64,000 nucleotides of DNA from Bartonella senegalensis OS02 (GTDB lineage: Bacteria > Pseudomonadota > Alphaproteobacteria > Rhizobiales > Rhizobiaceae): contig NZ_HE997540.1 in assembly GCF_000312545.1 (NCBI RefSeq), positions 417,794 to 481,793 of the forward strand. The letters are read 5' to 3'. The notes beneath the pieces were generated by a model. That model had not been told where the DNA came from. It searched no databases and saw nothing but the letters and a program-made list of their open reading frames with translations. Below, in pieces: positions 55,458 through 64,000 of this stretch (its first letter is position 1; each line of letters begins with the position of its first letter). The position numbers and the translations under genes were made by a program.

Positions 55458-56018
55458 TTATTTCTGCAAAGCAATCAAACGATTAAGTGCATTGCTAAAA
55501 CCACCTAGCTGAACAAATAAATCATTTAAAGGAGGTTCCCCTGGAGCAGCAATTGTCATAGCTAACTTCAAATGTTTTCCAGCACGTAAAGCTGCTACAT
55601 AATTTTTGTCAAAAACTATTGGAACAATACAACCCGCTGGCACACAAGTCCGAATACCGGTCTCGATAACAGCCTTTCCTTCATCAACTTGTAAACGAAC
55701 AGGTTTAGAAACCAAAATGCCAAAAGGAACCGTTAAATTACCTGAGACAACACCATCAGCATTAAGAACAACGCTCATAGCCACAACAACACGATTCTGG
55801 TCATTCACCTCTTGACGGTGCATAAAACAAACTTTTTTTCCCTCTTGTATACCGCAGTTAATGCTCCACAAACCATAGGTTTCGCTCAAAGAAGAAGCAC
55901 CGTTTGGCAATGTAGCTGCTGTATCTTTTGTAGCAGCAGACTTTGGATCTGATGCAAATGCTACAGAAGAAATACTTAAAAGAGTAAAAACTATAAATAA
56001 ATTAAATAACTTTTTCAT
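55458..56018 (-). CDS. ialB: Invasion-associated locus B protein
   Basis: IalB is a secreted/periplasmic protein first described in Bartonella bacilliformis, where ialAB promotes entry into erythrocytes. A signal peptide ends near AFA-SDP. The IalB domain (about residues 45-180) has GLWSINCG, CFMHRQEVN, LVSKPVRLQVD and RTCVPAGCIVP, with four cysteines that could form two disulfides. The 186 residues agree with known IalB. The adjacent upstream gene ialA confirms the locus. Confidence 0.95.
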   Translation of the reverse strand: MKKLFNLFIVFTLLSISSVAFASDPKSAATKDTAATLPNGASSLSETYGLWSINCGIQEGKKVCFMHRQEVNDQNRVVVAMSVVLNADGVVSGNLTVPFGILVSKPVRLQVDEGKAVIETGIRTCVPAGCIVPIVFDKNYVAALRAGKHLKLAMTIAAPGEPPLNDLFVQLGGFSNALNRLIALQK

Positions 56019-56152
56019 TTTATATTCCAGTTCTTTACATAAAAGAAAATTACGTTTATTATTTCCGAATGTTATGCATAATATTAATGGAAGTGTCCTT
56101 ACGCATAATATAAAGCATCTTAATAAAGAAAGCTTTCTTAAGTGTATATCTT

Positions 56153-56674
56153 TTATAATCCTTTAAGGCTACCTCGAAATTCGTTAACAATTTTCATATA
56201 AACATGCTTTTTAAAAGAAATAACGATCGAAGGAAGAGTTTCTAAATCAACCCATTTCCACTGATCGAATTCTGCTTTATGACCATCTGGTGGCGGATTA
56301 GTCGCAATTTCAGAAAGCTCTCCCGTAAACTGAAAAGCAAACCATTTTTGTATTTGTCCACGATATTTACTGCTTAACACGCATCCAACAAGTTCTTGTG
56401 GAAAATCATAATGGAACCAATCCTTTGCTTCCTTGATCAACTCTACAGACCGGATACCCGTTTCTTCGTAGAGTTCACGACGTGCTGCATTTAGTGGCTC
56501 TTCATTTTCATCGATCCCTCCTTGAGGAAGCTGCCAACGGTGAGATGTCTCCTTATTTTCGTGAGCACACACCATTAAACGCCGCCCAACCCAAACTTTC
56601 CCCTCATGATTAAAGACGAGAATTCCAACAGATCTTCTATAAGGAAGAGCCGTTAAATTAACACCTGCATCCAT
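56153..56674 (-). CDS. ialA: Invasion-associated locus A Nudix hydrolase (IalA/RppH)
   Basis: IalA is a Nudix hydrolase known in Bartonella to cleave dinucleoside polyphosphates, and it belongs to the RppH family that removes pyrophosphate from mRNA 5' ends. The Nudix box GGIDENEEPLNAARRELYEE is at residues 52-71, preceded by HRWQLPQ. The family-typical WFHYDFP and EFDQWKWVDL follow. The 173 residues are normal. It lies 41 bases downstream of ctpA and 134 bases upstream of ialB. Confidence 0.95.
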   Translation of the reverse strand: MDAGVNLTALPYRRSVGILVFNHEGKVWVGRRLMVCAHENKETSHRWQLPQGGIDENEEPLNAARRELYEETGIRSVELIKEAKDWFHYDFPQELVGCVLSSKYRGQIQKWFAFQFTGELSEIATNPPPDGHKAEFDQWKWVDLETLPSIVISFKKHVYMKIVNEFRGSLKGL

Positions 56675-56715
56675 TTAATTATCCCTCAAAAACTCTAAAC
56701 TGTCCATATCCCTTC

Positions 56716-58026
56716 TCACTTTAAAATATCTTTATTGGGGTCTGGTGGAAATGCTGCATGTGCCATTTCACCCCGCAACAGCTTATAAGCCTCATTTAAC
56801 TGAGCATCATCCTTAGGATCTTGTGGAACAAAAGCAGCTGAACCAGATCCTTTATTGTTCTCTCGTTTCCCTTTGATATGTCCTTTTAACTCAGATTCAC
56901 CAAGCTTTACATCATAACCTTTATATTTTTCAGGAAGTGGTTGCTCGACAATAATATCAGGCGTAATTCCTGTCCCTTGAATTGAAGTACCGGATGGAGT
57001 GTAATAAAGTGCTGTTGTCAAGCGTAAGGCACCATTTTCACCCAAGGGAATAATCGTTTGAACAGATCCCTTACCAAAAGATTGCGTACCTAAAATTGTA
57101 GCGCGACGATGATCTTGTAAGGCACCTGCAACAATTTCAGAAGCGCTTGCTGAACCACCATTAATGAGTACAATAAGGGGCTTTCCATTGATGATATCTC
57201 CTGGCTTAGCATCAAATCTCGTCACATCATTCTTTTTGCGCCCGCGAGTTGATACAATTTCACCTTTATTGAGAAAAGCACCAGAAACACTGACCGCCTG
57301 ATCTAATAGTCCACCAGGATTAAGTCGCAAATCAAGAACATAGCCTTTCAGCTTATCTTGAGGAATTTTAGACTGAATATCTTTAATTGCCGCCTGAAGA
57401 TTACCAAAAGTCTGCTCAGAAAATTGAATGAGCCTTAAATACCCAATGTCCCCCTCTACGCGATATTTCACCGCCTTTACTTTGATGATATCGCGAACAA
57501 CCTTAATTTCAAGCGGCTTATCAACACCAGAACGAATAATTGTCAACGTAATTGGTGTTCCAGGAGCACCCCGCATCTTACTGACAGCTTCATTCAATGT
57601 TTGACCATTCGTTTGTACACCATCAATTTTTGAAATGAGATCCCCTGCCAAAATACCTGCTTTTGCAGCAGGTGTATCATCCATCGGAGAAACAACTTTA
57701 ATTAAGTTTTTCTCCATGGTCACCTCAATACCAAGTCCTCCGAATTCTCCCTTTGTAGAATCCCGCATTTCCTTGGCTTCTTTAGCATTCATATAAGATG
57801 AATGGGGATCAAGCGATGTGAGCATACCATTGATAGCATTTTCAATAAGCTTTTTATCATCCGGAACCGTTACATACTGCATACGGACTCGCTCAAAGAC
57901 ATCGCCAAATATGGCAAGCTGTTTATAAGCATCACCCTCATTATTCGCAGCAACAGAGTGCACCATAATCATTGAACAGGCGCCGAGCAATACCCCAGCG
58001 ACCAAAAGAATAACTTTACGAATCAT
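56716..58026 (-). CDS. ctpA: Carboxy-terminal processing peptidase CtpA (S41 family)
   Basis: CtpA is a periplasmic serine protease that trims or degrades envelope proteins, including cell-wall hydrolases. A signal/anchor sequence (1-26) is followed by a PDZ domain (about 85-165, GLGIEVTMEKN ... AGDLISKIDG). The S41 catalytic domain has the Ser in GGSASASEIVAGAL (about 300) and the Lys in GTQSFGKGSVQ (about 328). It overlaps the envC-like gene by 11 bases, which suggests functional coupling with cell-wall turnover. Confidence 0.95.
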   Translation of the reverse strand: MIRKVILLVAGVLLGACSMIMVHSVAANNEGDAYKQLAIFGDVFERVRMQYVTVPDDKKLIENAINGMLTSLDPHSSYMNAKEAKEMRDSTKGEFGGLGIEVTMEKNLIKVVSPMDDTPAAKAGILAGDLISKIDGVQTNGQTLNEAVSKMRGAPGTPITLTIIRSGVDKPLEIKVVRDIIKVKAVKYRVEGDIGYLRLIQFSEQTFGNLQAAIKDIQSKIPQDKLKGYVLDLRLNPGGLLDQAVSVSGAFLNKGEIVSTRGRKKNDVTRFDAKPGDIINGKPLIVLINGGSASASEIVAGALQDHRRATILGTQSFGKGSVQTIIPLGENGALRLTTALYYTPSGTSIQGTGITPDIIVEQPLPEKYKGYDVKLGESELKGHIKGKRENNKGSGSAAFVPQDPKDDAQLNEAYKLLRGEMAHAAFPPDPNKDILK

Positions 58027-59305
58027 TTTGGTTCCTTTTTGTTTTTTCAGTCCGCCACCAAGGAGTTGGTTTCACAGGTTTCCCATGTTTTCTAAACTCA
58101 ATGTAAAGCATTGGAGCAGTTTTTCCTATATCCAATGCAACACTGTTTGCAATAAATTGCATCCCCATTGTACCAAGAGGCTCACCTGAAAGAACAAATT
58201 GCCCCTGCGTTACATTAATTTTTGACATCCCAATAAGAACGATATGGTAACCATCTCCAACGTTGAGAATAATTAACTGTCCATAAGAACGAAATGGTCC
58301 AGCAAAAGCAACAAGAGCATCAGCAGGTGCTACAATAACAGCTGCTGCTTCTGTTTCAATCATTTCCCCAAAGCGCGTAATCTGTGAACTATTCTTAACA
58401 TGCTGAATTTTTTTTCCTAAAACAGGAAAAAGTAAAGACCCTTTTCGGCTTTCAAAATTCGACTGCTCTAACAATTGTAATTTTTTTTGTAATTGTACTG
58501 ATACATCAGAATTAAGTTTTGACTGACGGTCAAGCTCTAAAATCAATTCTTCCAAAGACTGCGCTTTTTTAACAAGAGCAATGTTTTTTTGTTGCTGTTC
58601 TGTAAGTTCTGCTTCCGATCTTTTTTGTAATGTAGCTTTTTTGTTTAATAAAAGCTCTAGACGCTTTCGCTGCTCTACCTGATTTTGTATTTTAGTCTTT
58701 AAAGACGCATACTCTATAGTAATCGCATCGCTCAAATTGGTCAACTCCTTAAGGCTCTCTGTTAAAGCCTGTGTTTTCTCTTGCATCTGAGGTATAACAG
58801 CTCCTAATAAAACAGAACTCCGAATAGAAGCTAATACATCTTCAGGTCTTACCATAAGAGCAGGGGGTGGCTTTAACCCCATACGTTCTAGAATAGAAAG
58901 AACCTTTGCAAATTCAGCGCGACGACTTTTTAAACTTTGATGAACTTGTGCCCGCTTCTCTAACATTTTTTTAAGCTTTTCTTCCCTTTCAGCAATATCA
59001 TTTGCTATTGCACGTTCTTCTTTAGCAGCTTTTATGAGTGCATCGCTCAAAGCGCGTTGATCTTTTTTTAAACGCTCAACTTGCCGAGCAAGAAAAGCAA
59101 CACGCTCATGCGAAAGTGAAATACTTTGGCGAATTTCTCCCAGTGTTTTCCTTGCTTCTTCACTCCTTACTGTATCTTCGGCATGCGATACAGACAAGAA
59201 AAAAAACATGGTCAACAACAGCACAACAAATATTGTACATTCCTCATATAAATACTGCATCTTTCTATGAAGAAGCTTCTTCATTTGCCTAACCATTAAC
59301 CTCAT
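58016..59305 (-). CDS. EnvC-like murein hydrolase activator (coiled coil plus degenerate LytM domain)
   Basis: A membrane/signal segment (about 24-42) is followed by long coiled coils (about 50-290) and a C-terminal LytM/M23 fold. The zinc ligands of active M23 peptidases are missing: the HxxxD position reads RFGEMIE and the HxH position reads YIEFRK. This matches EnvC, which activates amidases at the division site rather than cutting peptidoglycan itself. Start is uncertain: 59305, 59284 (MKKLLH) or 59260 (MQYLYE) all keep the signal segment. Confidence 0.88.
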   Translation of the reverse strand: MRLMVRQMKKLLHRKMQYLYEECTIFVVLLLTMFFFLSVSHAEDTVRSEEARKTLGEIRQSISLSHERVAFLARQVERLKKDQRALSDALIKAAKEERAIANDIAEREEKLKKMLEKRAQVHQSLKSRRAEFAKVLSILERMGLKPPPALMVRPEDVLASIRSSVLLGAVIPQMQEKTQALTESLKELTNLSDAITIEYASLKTKIQNQVEQRKRLELLLNKKATLQKRSEAELTEQQQKNIALVKKAQSLEELILELDRQSKLNSDVSVQLQKKLQLLEQSNFESRKGSLLFPVLGKKIQHVKNSSQITRFGEMIETEAAAVIVAPADALVAFAGPFRSYGQLIILNVGDGYHIVLIGMSKINVTQGQFVLSGEPLGTMGMQFIANSVALDIGKTAPMLYIEFRKHGKPVKPTPWWRTEKTKRNQNDS

Positions 59306-59391
59306 CGCGTAAACTAGAGATGCTTTAAATGGTCTCAGCTAAAACAATCTTAATAAATATACAAATAAGTGCTAAAAATTGCACAAAAATT

Positions 59392-59874
59392 TTAAAAACG
59401 ATGATAGGGATGATTGCTCGCAATTGTTACAGCACGATAAAGCTGTTCTGTAAGAAGTATACGCGCAATTTGATGGGGCCACGTCATAAAACCAAAAGAC
59501 AAAAGAAAATCAGCGCGATTCCTTATCTGTTCATTATGCCCATCAGCCCCTCCCAAAGCAAAGATGACATCACGAACACCCTCATCACGATAAAACCCTA
59601 GCTTGTCAGCAAAAGCAGATGATGAAATCGCCTTCCCCCGTTCATCTAGCACGATTAATCGACATTTTTCAGGTAAAAATTCAAGAAGCTTTCTTCCCTC
59701 TTCCTCCATGCGCTGACAGGCTGTCTGAGCACGACTTTCTGATATCTCCTGGAGTATTTTAAAATGAAAGCCTACAGCGCCACAACTCTTAGAAAAACGA
59801 TCCAAATAATGGTGCACTAATGCTTGTTCTGCTCCCTTTTTCATGCGACCAACAGCAAAAATAGAAACGTGCAT
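59392..59874 (-). CDS. rlmH: 23S rRNA (pseudouridine1915-N3)-methyltransferase RlmH
   Basis: RlmH is a SPOUT methyltransferase that modifies pseudouridine 1915 in helix 69 of 23S rRNA. LIVLDERGKAISS and FALGGADGHNEQI are the conserved SAM-knot motifs, and the C-terminus ILLTEQLYRAVTIASNHPYHR is the family signature. It has 160 residues. It directly follows rsfS by one base, the usual pairing of these ribosome genes. Confidence 0.96.
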   Translation of the reverse strand: MHVSIFAVGRMKKGAEQALVHHYLDRFSKSCGAVGFHFKILQEISESRAQTACQRMEEEGRKLLEFLPEKCRLIVLDERGKAISSSAFADKLGFYRDEGVRDVIFALGGADGHNEQIRNRADFLLSFGFMTWPHQIARILLTEQLYRAVTIASNHPYHRF

Positions 59875-59875
59875 C

Positions 59876-60304
59876 TCAATGATCTCTGAAGAGAACCGAC
59901 TTTGTATTATTTAAATCTGGAGTAAGCCACATCTTTTCTAGATTATAAAAGAGACGAATTTCTGGACGAAAAAGATGAATGATAATATCACCTGTATCAA
60001 TCAATACCCAATTTCCTTCAGTAAGCCCTTCGATATTTGCTCGACCATAGCCACTGTCCTTCCAAGTCCGTAATAAATGATCAGCAACAGCAGATACATG
60101 ACGTTGTGAATTTGCCGAAGCTATCACCATGTAATCCGCTAAAGATGACTTCCTCTGAATATCAATAGAGACAATATCTTCTGCTTTTGTATCCTCTAAA
60201 CTCTTGAGAATAATTTTGAGCCTCTCTGCAACAGAAAAAACTTTTCTCTCTGATGAAGCAACAATACTGCAAGAGTATTTTTGTGAAATATTTTCCAGAT
60301 CCAT
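59876..60304 (-). CDS. rsfS: Ribosomal silencing factor RsfS
   Basis: RsfS binds ribosomal protein uL14 and blocks joining of subunits when nutrients are scarce. The DUF143 domain is clear: KAEDIVSIDIQRKSSLADYMVIASANSQRH split over residues 39-68, then GNWVLIDTGDIIIHLFRPEIRLFYNLEKMW. The 142 residues include an N-terminal extension of about 20 residues, so a later start is possible. Confidence 0.95.
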   Translation of the reverse strand: MDLENISQKYSCSIVASSERKVFSVAERLKIILKSLEDTKAEDIVSIDIQRKSSLADYMVIASANSQRHVSAVADHLLRTWKDSGYGRANIEGLTEGNWVLIDTGDIIIHLFRPEIRLFYNLEKMWLTPDLNNTKSVLFRDH

Positions 60305-60620
60305 ATCCTTTCTTAATCATTTAGAGTATAAAAAAAGAGAAGCAGAATTTCTTGATCTCCTCTTTGTCATTTAGAGACAAAAATCTCACCGCATCTCACT
60401 TTGCCATCAGATTGGCTTCTTTCAGGTCCGCTCCACTTATTAACCTCTTGCGTGTTCTACGTCACAAATTTTACCCAAAAAGAGTCTTGCCCTGAAAATT
60501 TTGCTTTAATCTGTCCTTCTACACTGAATTGATACAAAAGAAAATTCAAATCAATCATGAACGCCATTGTATTTTTGCATGCATCAACACGCTTTATATT
60601 AAAGAGTGCATCTTACGACA
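60305..60620. other. Gap between nadD and rsfS with possible decayed coding sequence
   Basis: About 315 bases inside an otherwise tight gene cluster. On the minus strand one frame is protein-like from ATG 60567 (MAFMIDLNFLLYQFSVEGQI) through an in-frame TAG at 60457-60459 to TGA at 60367. Next to nadD, 60555-60618 resembles the integrase arm-domain remnants at DNA level (shares GAACGCCATTGT with copy C and a similar spacing of blocks). Confidence 0.35.
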
Positions 60621-61229
60621 CTACGGATAAAGTGTGCAAGAAAAATCATTCTCCTTAAAACGAAGATTCGTTGAAGATTGAAAAGACAAAGGTCCATGCA
60701 AATAAGCCCAAGCCGGTGGTTTCATAAAAGGTAATCTTATACTTTCTCTCTCATCTACACGAAAAGAACGGTAAATGTGTGCCATAGAAGAAGAGAGTGC
60801 TGACATATGCACCAAGGGACGATCAATGATCGCAATAGGAAGCATCGATATGATATCACGCCACCGATACCAATGATGAATCGTTGCCAAACTATCTGCT
60901 CCCATAATCCATACAAAATATACTCTGCGGTAATGTGCAAGAATATGAGAAATCGTCTCTACCGATGTTTTGCTGCCTATCGTCTGTTCAAAACCCGTGA
61001 CACGAATCTTTGGATCGTCAATGAGTTCAAGACTTAAGTGCATTCTCTTTTCTAAAGAGAGTAAATCTGCACAATCTTTTAAAGGATTTCTCGGAGTTAC
61101 CATCCACCATAACTGATGAAGACGCAAACGTCGGATTGCAGTTTTAGCAACGAGCAGATGCCCTTCATGTGGTGGATTAAAGGACCCACCAAAAAGACCA
61201 ACAACATTGGACCTTTCAACATATGGCAT
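60621..61229 (-). CDS. nadD: Nicotinate-nucleotide adenylyltransferase
   Basis: NadD joins nicotinate mononucleotide and ATP in NAD synthesis. The nucleotidyltransferase signature GLFGGSFNPPHEGHLLVA contains the HxGH motif near the N-terminus. ATG at 61229 gives 202 residues and is preferred; a TTG at 61262 overlaps the proA stop by three bases and is the alternative. It follows proA in the conserved obgE-proBA-nadD-rsfS-rlmH order. Confidence 0.95.
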   Translation of the reverse strand: MPYVERSNVVGLFGGSFNPPHEGHLLVAKTAIRRLRLHQLWWMVTPRNPLKDCADLLSLEKRMHLSLELIDDPKIRVTGFEQTIGSKTSVETISHILAHYRRVYFVWIMGADSLATIHHWYRWRDIISMLPIAIIDRPLVHMSALSSSMAHIYRSFRVDERESIRLPFMKPPAWAYLHGPLSFQSSTNLRFKENDFSCTLYP

Positions 61230-61258
61230 ATGATTTTTCCATCGAAGAAATGGCTGTT

Positions 61259-62527
61259 TCAAGGTCTAACCTGTCCATTTCCTTTAATATGGTACTGAAA
61301 GGATGTCAGCTGTTCAACCCCTATGGGACCACGCGCATGCATTTTGCCTGTTGCAATACCAATTTCTGCTCCAAAACCAAACTCACCTCCATCAGCAAAT
61401 TGCGTGGAGGCATTATGCAATAAAATGGCTGAATCCAAATGATTAAAAAATTTCTCCACCATTTCCATATCCTCAGCAATAATCGATTCAGTATGCCCTG
61501 ATGAATAACGTTTGATATGAGCAATGGCTCCCTCAACGCTTTCAACTGTTTTAACAGACACAATCGCATCAAGATATTCATGCGACCAGTCTTCTTCACA
61601 GGCTAATTTGGCTTCTGGCATAAGAAAAACGATATCTTCTGTTGCACGAATTTCACACCCTTTCTCCTGTAGTGCAATCAAAACAGGAAGAAACTTTTCT
61701 AATGCCTGGCGATCGATGAGAACTGTCTCAACAGCACCACAGATACCTGTGCGCCGCAATTTTGCATTCAAAACAATATCACGTGCCATCTCTAAATCTG
61801 CCGACTGATCAATATAAATATGACAAAGCCCTTCTAAATGGGCAAAAATAGGAACACGGGCATCAGACTGAACACGCGCAACAAGATTTTTTCCACCACG
61901 AGGCACGATTACATCAATGGCTCCCTCTAATCCTTTAAGCATTTCTCCAACGGCACCGCGATCTTTCGTTGCAACCATTTGAATAGCATCTTTAGGAAAA
62001 CCTGCTTGCTCCAATCCTTTTACCAACGCACAATGAAGTGCATGCGCAGAGTGAAAACTATCCGAACCACCACGTAAAATTGCAGCATTTCCAGCTTTTA
62101 AGCACAAAGCACTCGCATCAATGGTAACATTTGGCCGACTCTCATAAATAATACCAATCACACCAAGAGGTGTACGAACACGGCTGATATGAAGCCCATT
62201 TGGACGTGTCCATTCATGAATTACTTGTCCAACAGGATCAGGCAAACACGCAACTTGGCGAACACTGTCTATGATTGCACATAAACGCACTTCATCTAAC
62301 TTAAGCCGGTCAACCATCGCTGCCGTCAAATTATTCTGAGTAGCGTTCAATAAATCTTGATGATTAGCTCGTAAAATTTCATCTAAATGAGCCTCTAGAT
62401 TCAAAGCTATCATTTCTAACGCTTTATTCTTTTGTTCAGAAGACATCACTGCCAGCATCGCAGCCGCACGGCGCGCCTTTCGCCCCATGTCCTTCATCTG
62501 TTCTTCTAAAGTCATAATATTATCCAC
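61259..62527 (-). CDS. proA: Gamma-glutamyl phosphate reductase
   Basis: ProA reduces gamma-glutamyl phosphate to glutamate semialdehyde in proline synthesis. The aldehyde-dehydrogenase-like catalytic Cys is in [13 protein letters not shown] (about residue 257). [24 protein letters not shown] and the C-terminal [13 protein letters not shown] are family signatures. The 422 residues are normal. It lies downstream of proB and upstream of nadD, probably in one transcription unit. Confidence 0.96.
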   Translation of the reverse strand: MDNIMTLEEQMKDMGRKARRAAAMLAVMSSEQKNKALEMIALNLEAHLDEILRANHQDLLNATQNNLTAAMVDRLKLDEVRLCAIIDSVRQVACLPDPVGQVIHEWTRPNGLHISRVRTPLGVIGIIYESRPNVTIDASALCLKAGNAAILRGGSDSFHSAHALHCALVKGLEQAGFPKDAIQMVATKDRGAVGEMLKGLEGAIDVIVPRGGKNLVARVQSDARVPIFAHLEGLCHIYIDQSADLEMARDIVLNAKLRRTGICGAVETVLIDRQALEKFLPVLIALQEKGCEIRATEDIVFLMPEAKLACEEDWSHEYLDAIVSVKTVESVEGAIAHIKRYSSGHTESIIAEDMEMVEKFFNHLDSAILLHNASTQFADGGEFGFGAEIGIATGKMHARGPIGVEQLTSFQYHIKGNGQVRP

Positions 62528-62563
62528 TCTGGAAAAAAATAAACAAACTAAGAGATAACTTTT

Positions 62564-63703
62564 TTAAGCAGAATCGGTCAAGCAGCGTAAAACCATATCA
62601 TTACGATGGACCATAGCAGAGCGCGCCTCATACCCTAGGATAGATTCAATTTCTTCACTTTTACGCCCCATAATGCGTACAGCTTCATCTTTGCCATAAC
62701 TCACAAGTCCACGTGCAATCTCAACTCCATTTGTATCAACAATCGCAACCGTATCTCCACGATTGAATCCCCCCTCAACCGCAATAACTCCTGCAGCTAA
62801 TAAGGATTTTCCAGATTCAAGCGCCTTAACCGCTCCTTGATCAATCGTTAAAATACCAGACGGATCTAAATGACCAGAAATCCATGTTTTCCAAGCATTA
62901 ACAGGCTTTTCACCGGCAGCAAAAAAACTTCTGCGCTCCCCTCTGTCAATCGCGGCAAGAGGATTCATACGCTTCCCTGAAGTAATAATCATAGCCGTTC
63001 CAGCGGAATTTGCTATTTTTCCAGCATCAAGCTTGGTCTTCATTCCTCCACGAGAAAGTTCTGAAGCAGCAACATCTGCCATTTTTTCGATATCACTCGT
63101 GATTGATGCAATAAAAGGAATAAATTCAGCCGTTGGATCACGATGAGGAGACTTGGTATAAAGACCATCAATATCTGATAAAAGTATCAAAAGATCTGCT
63201 CCCATCATCGTTGCGACACGCGCCGCTAAACGATCATTATCGCCATAGCGAATTTCACTTGTTGCAACAGTATCGTTTTCATTAATAACAGGTACTGCTC
63301 CAAAACGTAAAAGCACATTAATCGTAGCACGTGCATTGAGATAACGCCGTCGTTCTTCTGTATCGAAGAGAGTGAGCAAAATCTGACCCGTTTTTAATCC
63401 ATATTGGGCAAGCGTATCACTATAGGTTTTAGCCAACTCAATTTGCCCCAAAGCAGCACAGGCTTGACTCTCTTCCAATTTCAAAGCCCCCTGAGGAAGA
63501 CGGAGCAATGTTCTCCCTAAAGCAATAGCTCCTGAAGAAACTAACAAAATCTCAACGCCTTTTTGCCGCAAGTTGGCAACATCACTTATTAAACTTTTAA
63601 GCCATTTAGCACGTAAACCTGTCTGAGGATCAACCAAAAGCGCAGATCCAATTTTGATCACAATGCGTTTATAATGTGCAAGCTTTTGCAATCCAACTGC
63701 CAT
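62564..63703 (-). CDS. proB: Glutamate 5-kinase
   Basis: ProB phosphorylates glutamate, the first and feedback-regulated step of proline synthesis. The kinase domain begins [14 protein letters not shown], with [10 protein letters not shown] and [18 protein letters not shown] as substrate sites. A C-terminal PUA domain (about residues 285-365) is present, as in the full-length enzyme. ATG at 63703 is preferred; TTG at 63712 overlaps the obgE stop. Confidence 0.95.
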   Translation of the reverse strand: MAVGLQKLAHYKRIVIKIGSALLVDPQTGLRAKWLKSLISDVANLRQKGVEILLVSSGAIALGRTLLRLPQGALKLEESQACAALGQIELAKTYSDTLAQYGLKTGQILLTLFDTEERRRYLNARATINVLLRFGAVPVINENDTVATSEIRYGDNDRLAARVATMMGADLLILLSDIDGLYTKSPHRDPTAEFIPFIASITSDIEKMADVAASELSRGGMKTKLDAGKIANSAGTAMIITSGKRMNPLAAIDRGERRSFFAAGEKPVNAWKTWISGHLDPSGILTIDQGAVKALESGKSLLAAGVIAVEGGFNRGDTVAIVDTNGVEIARGLVSYGKDEAVRIMGRKSEEIESILGYEARSAMVHRNDMVLRCLTDSA

Positions 63704-63708
63704 CCTAA

Positions 63709-64000
63709 TCAATCCTGCTCTTCTCGAACTACATCCTCTTTGCGCGCCATTTCAATAATATGTGCACCAGCACGCAGCACATTTTCTAAACCTTCCCGAC
63801 TAACTGCAGAAAACATCATCACAGATTTACCCGTTACTTTTTGCAAAAGTTCTTGTTTAGCTTTACGCTCCTCAATTGTAAGAGTATCTATTTGACTTAA
63901 AGCTACAATCTCAGTCTTATCATTCAGATTATTCCCATATGCCTTCAATTCATTACGCACAATCTGGTATGCTTTTGCCACATCTTCTTCTTGAGCAGAA
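63709..64000 (-). CDS. obgE: GTPase ObgE/CgtA, C-terminal end (rest outside window)
   Basis: The frame is open to the window edge. It shows the end of an Obg-type G domain, with ALSQIDTLT corresponding to the NKxD base-recognition motif and [12 protein letters not shown] to the SAx motif. Position directly before proB is conserved in related genomes. The NKxD motif reads SQID, as in several alphaproteobacterial Obg proteins (compare NKID or NKCD elsewhere). Only about 97 residues are visible. Confidence 0.88.
   Translation of the reverse strand, partial: SAQEEDVAKAYQIVRNELKAYGNNLNDKTEIVALSQIDTLTIEERKAKQELLQKVTGKSVMMFSAVSREGLENVLRAGAHIIEMARKEDVVREEQD

Overview
The window reads as a stretch of chromosome from a Bartonella species (Alphaproteobacteria, Hyphomicrobiales). 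The sequence is AT-rich, and the genes have their closest recalled relatives in Brucella and rhizobia. The diagnostic items are the ctpA-ialA-ialB invasion locus, a Brucella Omp10-type lipoprotein, the obgE-proB-proA-nadD-rsfS-rlmH-envC-ctpA order and an AztABC-type zinc importer. I cannot name the species from sequence alone. No rRNA, tRNA, CRISPR array, intact IS element or prophage was found.

Layout. 1-8.4 kb: end of pnp, an rsmC-like rRNA methyltransferase, hslVU (minus), asparaginase, pantothenate kinase, an M17 aminopeptidase and an NlpC/P60 protein. 8.4-9.8 kb: decayed DNA holding a copied piece of the NlpC/P60 gene and a dead phage-type integrase. 9.8-22.2 kb: mutT, argJ and a parvulin (minus); secA, fur, prfA and prmC (plus); and the class Ib ribonucleotide reductase operon nrdHIEF (minus). 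22.2-31.7 kb: a zinc ABC importer behind a large palindromic operator, a second and longer dead integrase, then ugpBAEC (glycerol-3-phosphate uptake) facing a glycerophosphodiesterase. 31.8-43.5 kb: guaA, an rsmB-like gene, guaB, a phospholipase D-like protein, a degenerate NtrC-type regulator, omp10, kdsD and galU. 43.7-54.0 kb: a lytic transglycosylase, a DUF459 protein, an M3 peptidase, mgtE, a 1.6 kb gene-free gap, typA and ppa. 54.0-64 kb: a third dead integrase, DUF167 and YggT proteins, ialB, ialA, ctpA, envC, rlmH, rsfS, nadD, proA, proB and the end of obgE, nearly all on the minus strand.

How the genes fit together. Most are housekeeping genes: ribosome maturation and termination, purine and deoxynucleotide supply, proline synthesis, and cell-envelope building and turnover. 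The host-interaction side consists of IalA/IalB, the Omp10-like lipoprotein, metal uptake under apparent Fur-family control, and scavenging of host glycerophosphodiesters by GlpQ plus Ugp.

The less ordinary content is genome decay. At least three, possibly four, fragments of one tyrosine-integrase gene lie in separate intergenic gaps. A NlpC/P60 fragment has been duplicated. A sigma-54-type activator has lost the motifs it would need to work as one. I saw no defence system or other clearly undescribed multi-gene system.
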